The notes under the pieces are model-generated. The model was not told where the DNA came from. It did no database searches and was given only the letters and a program-made list of their open reading frames with translations. 36,077 nucleotides of DNA from Klebsiella pneumoniae (GTDB lineage: Bacteria; Desulfobacterota; Binatia; Bin18): positions 1 through 36,077 of the forward strand of contig CAMBFS010000022.1 of NCBI GenBank assembly GCA_945865755.1, given 5' to 3'. The position numbers and the translations under genes were made by a program. Positions 18,037-25,653 of this stretch are shown here, in pieces. Position 1 is the stretch's first letter, and each line of letters begins with the position of its first letter.

Positions 18037-20336
18037 TCGCGGTGTGGAAAACAGTCTTGTTGCTGATTGTGCTCTGTGTCTGCCCACCAACCTGGGCGCA
18101 GGAGCAACCAAGTCCGGCCCAGCCCGAAGAAGATGAGCAGGTGCGGGTCAAGGGCGACGCGCTCAGCTACGAAGAACAAAGCAACGTGGTGTCGGCCACC
18201 GGCAATGTCGTGGTCACCAAAGGGCAAACGACGCTGTCCGCCGACAAAATCAGCGTCAATCGCGACACCAATACGCTTGATGCGCGCGGCAATGTTGAAC
18301 TGAACGATACGCGTGGTCAGATCGAGGCGGACGCCTTACAGATGGAAATGGAGAATGAAACTGGCACGATCACCAACGGCATCGTGACGTTGCCGCGTAA
18401 TCAGTATGTGCTGACCGGCAAGGAGCTGAAAAAATCCTACGGGCAAACGTATCATATTAAAGATGGGGCCTTCACGACCTGTGACTGCGATAAGAACTTC
18501 GACAAAGCCGATTGGAGCATCGGCGCGAGCACCATTGACGTGGCTCTCCGTGGGATGGGGACGATCCGCCACGGCGTGCTACGTGTCCGTGGGCTGCCGT
18601 TGCTGTACGTGCCCTACGCGTTCGTCCCAGTCAATAATGACCGTCAGAGTGGCTTCTTGTTTCCCAACTATGGGTTTTCGAGTAAACGCGGATTCGTGTG
18701 GCAGCAACCGTTCTATTGGGCGATCAACAAAAGCTATGACGCGACCATCACCACGGACCTGGAGACCGCCGCGCGCATTGGGGCGTGGGGCGAGTTTCGC
18801 TACGCGCCTAATGAACAAACCGAAGGCGTGCTCGCGGCTTCCTATTTTAATGAACAGATTCGTGGGCCAGCGACGACGACGGGGCCGATTAACCGCTGGA
18901 GTGTGACGGGCGTGCATCGCCAGCTCCTGGCCCAAGATTTTCGCGCGTATGGCGATTTCTTTTTTGTGAGCGACGACCAGTTCTTGCGCGAAATCAGCCA
19001 TCGCGCCTTGAATCTCAAATCGTCGTTGGAGCTGGATGACTGGGACTTGCGCACCCGGCGGTTCACCGACTCGCGCGCGGGTGGCGTGAAGACTTGGCGC
19101 AATGCGTTGCTACGCGGGGAAGCACGCTATTATCAAGACCTGCGGTTGGATGATGACTACGCCTTCCAGACGCTGCCGCGCGTGCAGTTTCGCACCCAGC
19201 ATGTGTGGAAAGACCGCGTTGAACTCGGCCTGTCCGTGGACGGCGCGAATTTCTACCGCAATCAGGGGTATGCGGGGCAACGCCTCGACATCGCGCCGTC
19301 GGTGGCCGTGCCGTTTCATCTGGGGAAATACCTGTATGGCTCGGTGAAGGCGACGGGACGTGAGACGATCTATCACATGACCTCGGAAGACCAGGAGTGT
19401 CCGACGCTGCCGGAGTCTGGTCGGTTGCGGGGCGACCGCACGCGCGAGACCGTGGAAGACCTGGGGTGTCCGACGCTGCCGGAGTCTGGTCGGTTGCGGG
19501 GCGACCGCACGCGCGAGACCGTGCAATTCTGGGCTGAACTTGGCACCCGCTTGTCGCGGGTCTTCAATCTCAACTGGGGGCGGCTGCGACAGCTTCAACA
19601 TGTGATCGAACCACAAGTCAGCTATTCGTACGTGCCCGCGGTCCATCAGCAACACGATTTACCGTTGTACGATTCGCTGGACCGCATCAATCGTCGCAAC
19701 CTCTTTGTCTATGGATTCTCCAATCGAGTGTTGGGCAAATTCGCCACGACGCCCGAGGCGGGAGCCGGTGATAAGCCCTCCGCGCCAACGACCGAGGTGC
19801 GGGAGCTGGCGCGGTTCTCGGTCACCCATGCCTACGACCCTTCGCGCTTCATTGGCCGCAAGAAAGAGCATTTTTCCGACATGGACATCAACGCGCGACT
19901 GATGCCGCTGCCCTACACCACGTTTACCGTGGACTCCACCTATGATGTCGCGCGCGGCGATGTGACGATGGCTCGGCTGAGTGCGTCCTTGAGCGACCCC
20001 CGGCCACTCCCGGCCACCGCGCCGTTGTTGGAGCATGTGCAACGACGCACGACGCTCGGTGTCTCGTACCGGACGATCACCGACCGTCTCCTGAAAGAGA
20101 TGAACGCTTATGCGGTGATCCGGTTGAATGAATATATCACTGGGGCCTACTTCGGGCGCTACGATTTCAACGCGCAGTCGTTTATTGGCAATCGCTACTA
20201 CCTCCGTTTCATTTCGCCGCAGGACTGCTGGTACGTTGATCTCGGGGTGATTGATAAAGTGAATCCCAACGAGTTTGAGTTTCGTTTCCTGGTCACCTTC
20301 GTGGGGCTCAGTTCCTCAAGTCGATCGGCCTTTTGA
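18030..20336 (+). CDS. lptD: LPS-assembly outer-membrane protein LptD
   Basis: 768 residues. A signal peptide of about 24 residues (ending PPTWAQ) is followed by an LptA-like beta-jellyroll domain at about residues 45-145 (VKGDALSYEEQSNVVSATGN). The remainder is the LptD barrel that inserts LPS into the outer leaflet with LptE. FTTCDC and QDCWYVD may supply the cysteines for disulfides. The start is GTG at 18030, overlapping folC, with GGAGGAG only 2 bases away; GTG at 18042 is an alternative. Residues 453-498 are a tandem in-frame 23-residue duplication, unusual for this family. Confidence 0.93.
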   Translation: MLIAVWKTVLLLIVLCVCPPTWAQEQPSPAQPEEDEQVRVKGDALSYEEQSNVVSATGNVVVTKGQTTLSADKISVNRDTNTLDARGNVELNDTRGQIEADALQMEMENETGTITNGIVTLPRNQYVLTGKELKKSYGQTYHIKDGAFTTCDCDKNFDKADWSIGASTIDVALRGMGTIRHGVLRVRGLPLLYVPYAFVPVNNDRQSGFLFPNYGFSSKRGFVWQQPFYWAINKSYDATITTDLETAARIGAWGEFRYAPNEQTEGVLAASYFNEQIRGPATTTGPINRWSVTGVHRQLLAQDFRAYGDFFFVSDDQFLREISHRALNLKSSLELDDWDLRTRRFTDSRAGGVKTWRNALLRGEARYYQDLRLDDDYAFQTLPRVQFRTQHVWKDRVELGLSVDGANFYRNQGYAGQRLDIAPSVAVPFHLGKYLYGSVKATGRETIYHMTSEDQECPTLPESGRLRGDRTRETVEDLGCPTLPESGRLRGDRTRETVQFWAELGTRLSRVFNLNWGRLRQLQHVIEPQVSYSYVPAVHQQHDLPLYDSLDRINRRNLFVYGFSNRVLGKFATTPEAGAGDKPSAPTTEVRELARFSVTHAYDPSRFIGRKKEHFSDMDINARLMPLPYTTFTVDSTYDVARGDVTMARLSASLSDPRPLPATAPLLEHVQRRTTLGVSYRTITDRLLKEMNAYAVIRLNEYITGAYFGRYDFNAQSFIGNRYYLRFISPQDCWYVDLGVIDKVNPNEFEFRFLVTFVGLSSSSRSAF
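19386..19523 (+). repeat. Two tandem in-frame 69-bp repeats inside lptD
   Basis: Copy 1 is 19386-19454 and copy 2 is 19455-19523, differing at only two bases (CAGGAG against CTGGGG). Each is exactly 23 codons and shares the amino-acid core CPTLPESGRLRGDRTRETV. Near identity at DNA level shows either a recent tandem duplication or insertion of a dispersed element in a frame that stays open. Composition (GC-rich, Arg-rich) differs from the flanking aromatic-rich barrel strands, so it probably occupies a loop. Confidence 0.95.
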
Positions 20337-20360
20337 GCGCGCGCTGGGGTGGAGGCCACA

Positions 20361-20846
20361 ATGGAAAGCGCGATTTTTCCAGCCCCTCTCTTGGTGGAAC
20401 GCCTCGCGCCCGTACGTCGCGCGGGCAAACGGCTCGTCTTCACCAACGGCTGTTTCGACCTGTTACACCCAGGGCATCTGCACACCCTGACCCAAGCGAA
20501 AGCGCTCGGCGATGTGCTGGTGGTGGCGATCAATAGTGATGCCTCGGTGAAGCGGTTGAAAGGCGACCAGCGGCCCATCCTCAATCAAGAGGAGCGGGCG
20601 GTGATGTTGTCGGCGCTGGCCGTGGTCGATTATGTGACGATGTTCGCGGAAGACACTCCACTCGTAGTGATTCGCCTCTTGTTACCTGACGTGCTCGTGA
20701 AAGGTGGCGACTGGGGGGCGGATGCGGTTGTGGGGCGGGATGTCGTCGAAGCGCATGGTGGAAAAGTGGTGTTGATTCCTTATCAAGCGGAATTTTCCAC
20801 GACTGATATTATTGAGCGGGTCATGGCGACACGGACGAAACGCTAA
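20361..20846 (+). CDS. rfaE2: D-glycero-beta-D-manno-heptose 1-phosphate nucleotidyltransferase
   Basis: 161 residues, the size of the stand-alone C-terminal half of HldE. It activates heptose 1-phosphate to ADP-heptose for the LPS inner core. The nucleotidyltransferase signature FTNGCFDLLHPGHLHTL includes the HPGH motif at residues 36-39, and FSTTDIIERV closes the fold. The separate kinase domain (RfaE1/HldA) is not here. The ATG at 20361, with GGTGGAGG upstream, is preferred over a GTG 12 bases earlier. Placement after lptD fits a shared LPS role. Confidence 0.93.
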   Translation: MESAIFPAPLLVERLAPVRRAGKRLVFTNGCFDLLHPGHLHTLTQAKALGDVLVVAINSDASVKRLKGDQRPILNQEERAVMLSALAVVDYVTMFAEDTPLVVIRLLLPDVLVKGGDWGADAVVGRDVVEAHGGKVVLIPYQAEFSTTDIIERVMATRTKR

Positions 20847-20944
20847 ACCGCACCACACGATTATCACAAGGTTGATGAAGGAGGCCAAAAGAGGATTTCT
20901 TGCTCAAAGGCACGACGGGTACGAACTCACGAAAGGGAGGCGAT

Positions 20945-21799
20945 ATGGACAGAAGAAGATTCACCTATCTCATGTTGGCGGCGGCGCTGACGTTCCCAGG
21001 GGTGGTGGTGGCACAACCCGCGGCTCCGGCTCAGCCAGAAGTCATTTTCGCGACCACCACCAGTGTGCAGGACACGGGGTTACTAGATGTGATTGTCCCG
21101 CTATTCGAGAAAAGCAGTGGCTATCGCGTGAAAGCCATCGCGGTGGGAACCGGGCAAGCGTTGGCAATGGCCGCGCGCGGAGAAGCCGACGTGGTGCTCG
21201 CGCATGCGCCGGACACGGAGAAGAAATATATCGCCGATGGCACGCTGACCAATCGGCGCTTGATGATGCACAACTGGTTCCTCCTCGCTGGCCCACCCGC
21301 GGACCCGGTGAAAATCAAAGGCACGGCGAAAGCAAGCGACGCGCTCAAGAAAATCGCCGATGCCAAAGCCACTTTTGTCTCACGTGGAGATGATTCCGGC
21401 ACGCATAAACTGGAACTGAAGTTGTGGGAGAAAGCCGAGGTGAAGCCGAGTGGCGACTGGTATCTCCAAGCCGGACAGGGCATGGGCAAGACGCTCGGCA
21501 TCGCTGGGGAGAAGCAAGCCTACGTCATTACCGACCGCGCCACCTACTTATCGTTTCAGAAAACGACGGGATTGGCGGTTCTGGTCGAAGGCGATCCCGC
21601 GTTTCTCAACATCTATCACGTCATGGAAGTGAACCCAGAGAAGTTCCCGAAAGTGAATGCCGCCGGTGGCAAAGCCTTCGCCGATTTCCTCCTGTCCGCC
21701 ACCGTGCAGGACACGCTCAAGACCTTTGGCAAGGAGAAGTTCGGCGAGGCGCTGTTCACGCCGGACGCGGGCAAGACGGTGGAAACGGTTCTTCAGTGA
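20945..21799 (+). CDS. tupA: Tungstate ABC transporter substrate-binding protein
   Basis: 284 residues with a signal peptide of about 24 residues (ending GVVVAQ, in MDRRRFTYLM style). The mature start contains ATTTSVQDTGLLDVIVPLFE, the diagnostic TupA anion-binding motif. RGEADVVLAHAPDTEKKY and SRGDDSGTHKLELKLW follow as further TupA/WtpA signatures. TupA captures tungstate in the periplasm with very high affinity. The ATG at 20945 has GAAAGGGAGG upstream; an earlier in-frame start would spoil the signal peptide. A porin gene separates it from the permease gene. Confidence 0.9.
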   Translation: MDRRRFTYLMLAAALTFPGVVVAQPAAPAQPEVIFATTTSVQDTGLLDVIVPLFEKSSGYRVKAIAVGTGQALAMAARGEADVVLAHAPDTEKKYIADGTLTNRRLMMHNWFLLAGPPADPVKIKGTAKASDALKKIADAKATFVSRGDDSGTHKLELKLWEKAEVKPSGDWYLQAGQGMGKTLGIAGEKQAYVITDRATYLSFQKTTGLAVLVEGDPAFLNIYHVMEVNPEKFPKVNAAGGKAFADFLLSATVQDTLKTFGKEKFGEALFTPDAGKTVETVLQ

Positions 21800-21824
21800 A
21801 GAGTGAGACGTACAACGTAAATAG

Positions 21825-21867
21825 GTAAAACGTAAGAGAACAAAAAGCATGTCTTCTTACGTTTTAC
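21825..21867. repeat. 13-bp perfect inverted repeat between tupA and the porin gene
   Basis: GTAAAACGTAAGA at 21825-21837 pairs with TCTTACGTTTTAC at 21855-21867 around a 17-base loop. The left side is preceded by further variants of the same word (ACAACGTAAATAG). It sits 25 bases after the tupA stop and 20 bases before the porin ATG. AT-richness contrasts with the genes around it. It may act as an mRNA processing, stability or attenuation structure. Confidence 0.85.
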
Positions 21868-21887
21868 GCTCAGGAAAGGAAAGTGAA

Positions 21888-23426
21888 ATGCGGTTGCTTG
21901 CTTTCGTCGTGAGCGTTGCACTGCTGATCGCGAGCCCAGTGCGGGCGCAGGATGTGTCGTTGATCGATATTCTCGTGGCGAAGGGCGTGCTCAGTAAAGA
22001 GGAAGCGCGGAAGTTGCGCGGGAAGAAAGATGGCAAGGCCGAGCAGGCGGCGCTGATCTCGGTCCTCAAAGCCAAGGGCATTCTGGACGAGGACGATATG
22101 GCGCGCTTGCAATCTCCATCACCCGTGGTGACGACCACCCCTGAAGTGCGGGAACGCCTGCAACGCTTGGAAAGTCAGCAGCAGACGTTAGTCATGCAAG
22201 CGCAAACCCAGGCGGAACAACAAGCCAAAGCCGTCGAGGAACTCAAGAAGACCACCGTCGCCGACGTGAAGAAGAATATCGATTGGCTCAATCGCTTCAG
22301 CTTCTTTGGCGATATTCGCGTGCGGCACGAGGGTTTTTACCAAGACCGCGTGACCGCGCGCAATCGCCAACGATTGCGGTTACGCTTTGGCGCGCGCCTC
22401 CAGGTGAGCGAGGAGATCGAAGGTGGCTTGCGGCTGGTTAGTGGCGACCCGAATGAAATCATCGCCAACAACCAGACGCTCACCGATTCGTTCTCCCGCA
22501 AACCCATCAATATCGACAACGCCTACATCACCATCCGCCCCGGAAAAACCCTGGGATTGGAAAAGCCCTTTTTCTCGATCACTGGCGGCAAATTCTCCGT
22601 CCCCTTCTTTCGTCCACGCGCCATCATGGGATCGGAGATGGTCTTTGATGAGGATTTGAGCCCGGAGGGATTGGCCGAGGAGATCACCCTATTTGAGGGC
22701 AAAGAGGGCGCGGTGGTGCGGAGCGTGAAACTCGCCGCTGGGCAGTGGGCCATCAAGGAATTCGCTGTCGAACGCGACTCATTCATGATTGGCGAACAAC
22801 TCCAAATCGCGCTGGCACCAACAGCGAAAACCCAACTGACGTTCGCGGTGGCTGACTACTACTTCCTCCGCTCCGACGCCCTGGCCCAGGAACGCAATCG
22901 CAACACCCAATTATCGATGACGAACTCCGTCGTCCTGAAAGATGGGACCGTCGTGCGCGGGGGCAACGTCATCAACCCGAACGCGGCCAATCCCATTCAG
23001 CGGTTCGCGGGGGGATTTCACCTGTTCAACACGGGCGCGCAATTCGTCTGGGATACCGGCTATCCCCAGTGGCCGTTCACGATGATGGTGGACTTCGCGC
23101 ACAACTTTCAAGCGAAATTTGGCGACGATAACGCCTATCTGATTGGCGCGGGTATTGGACAAACCAAGACCCCTGGAGACTGGGCGTTTTCGGCGGCGTG
23201 GACGCGGATCGAAACTGATGCCGTGCTCTCCATGTTTACACTCAGTGATTATGGTCGACGCGGCGGTACGAACGTGCAAGGACCAGTCCTCAAGGCTGAC
23301 TACATGCTGTTGCCACGGTTGACCCTGACCGCCAAGGGCTTCTTCGTGAACTTCATTGATCGCCCCAACGGGTTGCCCAACAGCAGTGTCAACCGCATGC
23401 AGTTTGACGCGCAGTTCATGTTCTAA
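21888..23426 (+). CDS. Putative outer-membrane porin with coiled-coil N-terminus
   Basis: 512 residues. A signal peptide (ending SPVRAQ) is followed by two short helical repeats of the type LIDILVAKGVLSKEEARKL and LISVLKAKGILDEDDMARL. A coiled-coil stretch rich in Gln and Glu follows at about residues 85-130. The rest is a beta-barrel region typical of the putative porin family (VRHEGFYQDRVTARNRQRLR, then GGKFSVPFFRPRAIMG), ending in an aromatic residue (MQFDAQFMF) as outer-membrane barrels do. The ATG at 21888 has AGGAAAGGAAAG upstream. Its position between tupA and tupB suggests oxyanion entry across the outer membrane, an inference from context. Confidence 0.8.
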   Translation: MRLLAFVVSVALLIASPVRAQDVSLIDILVAKGVLSKEEARKLRGKKDGKAEQAALISVLKAKGILDEDDMARLQSPSPVVTTTPEVRERLQRLESQQQTLVMQAQTQAEQQAKAVEELKKTTVADVKKNIDWLNRFSFFGDIRVRHEGFYQDRVTARNRQRLRLRFGARLQVSEEIEGGLRLVSGDPNEIIANNQTLTDSFSRKPINIDNAYITIRPGKTLGLEKPFFSITGGKFSVPFFRPRAIMGSEMVFDEDLSPEGLAEEITLFEGKEGAVVRSVKLAAGQWAIKEFAVERDSFMIGEQLQIALAPTAKTQLTFAVADYYFLRSDALAQERNRNTQLSMTNSVVLKDGTVVRGGNVINPNAANPIQRFAGGFHLFNTGAQFVWDTGYPQWPFTMMVDFAHNFQAKFGDDNAYLIGAGIGQTKTPGDWAFSAAWTRIETDAVLSMFTLSDYGRRGGTNVQGPVLKADYMLLPRLTLTAKGFFVNFIDRPNGLPNSSVNRMQFDAQFMF

Positions 23427-23471
23427 AGAGGAAAGGGGCCGGGAGAAAGGGGGAAGAGGAAAGGGGTAAAA

Positions 23472-23571
23472 GGGGAAAAGGTTAAACGGGGAAAGGGCGA
23501 AAACCAAGAACCGTGGCTCCTCTTCACTCATTTCTCTCCGTTTCCCCGTTTCCCCGTTTAACCTTTTCCCC
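23472..23571. repeat. 23-bp perfect inverted repeat in a purine/pyrimidine-skewed gap before tupB
   Basis: GGGGAAAAGGTTAAACGGGG plus AAA at 23472-23494 is repeated in reverse complement at 23549-23571. The whole gap 23427-23583 is made of variants of GGGGAAA on the left arm and TTTCCCC on the right. The right arm ends 12 bases before the tupB ATG, so the hairpin would lie over or near the tupB ribosome-binding region in the mRNA. This resembles short-unit intergenic repeat arrays rather than a protein-coding or terminator sequence. Confidence 0.9.
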
Positions 23572-23583
23572 CTTCCCTTTCTC

Positions 23584-24282
23584 ATGGACCTCATCCTCAC
23601 CGGCACCGCGCATGCCTTCTGGCTCCTCCTCTCCGGCGATCCGGAGGTGTGGCGCATCACTTTCCTCTCTCTTCAGATTTCCCTGTCCGCGACACTCATC
23701 AGCCTGTTGCTGGGAGTTCCGCTCGGTGCGTTCCTGGCCCTGAAAGAATTTCCTGGTCGACGATTTGTCATTAGCCTGGTCAACACCGGCATGAGCTTAC
23801 CTCCGGTAGTCGTCGGCCTGTTTGTGACGATCTTTCTGTGGAGGAACGGGCCGCTCGGCTTCTTCCGATTATTGTATACGCCGACGGCCATGGTCATCGC
23901 CCAAGTGGTGATCGCCGCACCGATCGTGACGGGGCTCACCCTCGCGGCCTTGCAACAATTGAATCCAAAACTCCGCTTACAGATTCTGGCGCTTGGGGCA
24001 TCGCGGACACAACTGGTGTGGCTGCTGCTGCGGGAAGCCCGCTTACCACTCCTGGCGGCGGTTATGGCGGGATTTGGTGGGGTGATCTCGGAAATCGGCG
24101 CGTCGATGATGGTGGGTGGTAACCTACTCGGCCACACCCGTGTCCTGACCACGGCCACGGTGATGGAAACCAGCAAGGGGAATTTCGACATCGCCATCGC
24201 GCTGAGCGTGATTCTCTTGCTCCTGATTTTCGCGGTGAACGCGCTGCTGACCTATACGCAGCAGCGGCAACGACCACCATGA
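23584..24282 (+). CDS. tupB: Tungstate-type ABC transporter permease
   Basis: 232 residues with about five to six hydrophobic segments, fitting TupB. The EAA-type cytosolic loop, for contact with the ATPase, is at ALGASRTQLVWLLLREARLP through AAVMAGFGGVISEIGASMMVGGN. VNTGMSLPPVVVGLFVTIFLW near residue 65 is a typical TupB segment. The cognate ATPase gene (tupC) does not follow; the next gene is an unrelated AAA ATPase. The start ATG at 23584 lies directly after the purine-skewed inverted repeat and has no good Shine-Dalgarno sequence, which is odd. Confidence 0.88.
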   Translation: MDLILTGTAHAFWLLLSGDPEVWRITFLSLQISLSATLISLLLGVPLGAFLALKEFPGRRFVISLVNTGMSLPPVVVGLFVTIFLWRNGPLGFFRLLYTPTAMVIAQVVIAAPIVTGLTLAALQQLNPKLRLQILALGASRTQLVWLLLREARLPLLAAVMAGFGGVISEIGASMMVGGNLLGHTRVLTTATVMETSKGNFDIAIALSVILLLLIFAVNALLTYTQQRQRPP

Positions 24283-24283
24283 A

Positions 24284-24382
24284 GCGATTGAGCCATTGAG
24301 TCATTGAGCCATCGGGCGATTGAGCGATTGAATAATGCCGAGATCGTTTTCAATGACCCAATGACCCGATGACTCAATTTTT
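24284..24382. repeat. 8-bp tandem array folding back on itself after tupB
   Basis: Six consecutive 8-base units on the theme GCGATTGA occur at 24284-24331 (GCGATTGA, GCCATTGA, GTCATTGA, GCCATCGG, GCGATTGA, GCGATTGA). The opposite-strand theme (TCAATGAC, CCAATGAC, CCGATGAC, TCAAT) occurs at 24350-24378. ATTGAGTCAT at 24296-24305 pairs exactly with 24369-24378, and five T residues follow at 24378-24382. It could therefore serve as a terminator for the tup genes. Confidence 0.9.
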
Positions 24383-24424
24383 CGATGAATTGCCACTTCC
24401 GATTATCATGATAGATTGAAGTAC

Positions 24425-25591
24425 ATGTTCACACGATCATTGCGGTTACCAGCACCCGGAACCGAGACGTTTTTCCTGTGGGGACCGCGTCAGACCGGGA
24501 AAACCACGCTACTCCGCGCCACCTATCCCGATGCCGTGTGGATCGACCTGTTGAAGGCCGAGGAATATCGCCGCTACGTGCAAAACCCAGAACTGTTGCG
24601 CGCGGAATTCATGGTGGAGACTACAGTTCGGTCCTCCCGGCAAGCCGTGCAAGTGGTCATTGATGAAATCCAAAAAGTCCCGCCATTGCTCGACGAAGTC
24701 CACTGGCTGCACGAGAATCGCGGCGTACACTTTGCCCTGTGTGGCTCCAGCGCGCGCAAGGTCAAACGGGGCCAAGCCAATCTCCTCGGTGGGCGAGCGA
24801 TCCGCTACGAGTTGTATGGGCTCACGGGTCAAGAACTGGGCCGCGCCTTCAATCTTGATCGTCTGCTCAACCACGGCTACTTGCCGCGGCTGTATGAATC
24901 GGACCGCCCGCGGCGGCTCTGGAATGCATACGTCGCCGATTATCTGAAGGAAGAGGTAGCGGCGGAAGGGCTGGTGCGACAGTTGCCGACCTTCTCCGAG
25001 TTCCTGAACGTGGCGGCCTTTTCCGATGCGGAGTTGGTCAATTTTTCCACCATCGCGCGCGATTGCGGCGTGTCGAGTCACACGATCAAAGGCTATTTCC
25101 AGATTCTCGAAGACACGTTACTGGGTCGCTGGCTGCCCGCTTATACGAAACGTCCCAAACGGCGCGTGATCGCCGCGCCCAAATTCTACTTCGTCGATAT
25201 TGGCATCGTGAATCACCTGGCGAAACGCGGCGAGGTCCAACCAGGCTCGGAACTCTACGGGAAAGCCTTTGAGAACTGGGTGTTCCACGAGTTGAACGCC
25301 CACAATATGTATAGCGAAGCCTTCGCCACGCTCAGTTACTGGCGGTTAGCGAGCGGCATTGAAGTCGATTTCATTGTCAATGACATGCAGCTCGCGATTG
25401 AAGCCAAAGCGTCTCGGCGAGTCACGGCGGACCATCTCCGCGGGCTGCGCGCACTGGGGCAGGATCATCCACGGGTCAAACAGCGCATGCTTGTATGTCT
25501 GGAGCCCAAGAGTTACCAAACGGAAGATAACATTTTGATTCTTTCCGCCGCTGACTTTTGCCAGCGCCTCGGAGCGGGAGAGTTGTTCTGA
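24425..25591 (+). CDS. AAA ATPase of the DUF4143 type
   Basis: 388 residues. An AAA_14 domain has Walker A GPRQTGKTT at residues 20-28 and Walker B VVIDEIQK with Asp80 and Glu81. Later, CGSSARKVKRG is the sensor region. The C-terminal DUF4143 domain resembles a PD-(D/E)xK nuclease, with Asp315 (EVDFIV) and Glu326-x-Lys328 (IEAK). These proteins are widespread orphans with unclear function and frequent horizontal transfer. The ATG at 24425 is favoured; a TTG at 24416 is possible. It does not belong to the tungstate transporter although it lies where an ATPase gene might be expected. Confidence 0.88.
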   Translation: MFTRSLRLPAPGTETFFLWGPRQTGKTTLLRATYPDAVWIDLLKAEEYRRYVQNPELLRAEFMVETTVRSSRQAVQVVIDEIQKVPPLLDEVHWLHENRGVHFALCGSSARKVKRGQANLLGGRAIRYELYGLTGQELGRAFNLDRLLNHGYLPRLYESDRPRRLWNAYVADYLKEEVAAEGLVRQLPTFSEFLNVAAFSDAELVNFSTIARDCGVSSHTIKGYFQILEDTLLGRWLPAYTKRPKRRVIAAPKFYFVDIGIVNHLAKRGEVQPGSELYGKAFENWVFHELNAHNMYSEAFATLSYWRLASGIEVDFIVNDMQLAIEAKASRRVTADHLRGLRALGQDHPRVKQRMLVCLEPKSYQTEDNILILSAADFCQRLGAGELF

Positions 25592-25653
25592 GTCCGTGAA
25601 AAATCAGGGAGAGCCAAGATTGTGCTCTTACGGTTCACGTGTCAGTGAGATAG

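Noticed and set aside
24425-25591. The AAA protein as the missing tungstate transporter ATPase (TupC)
   Set aside because: It has an AAA_14/DUF4143 layout and no ABC signature motif (LSGGQ-like), so it is not an ABC ATPase.
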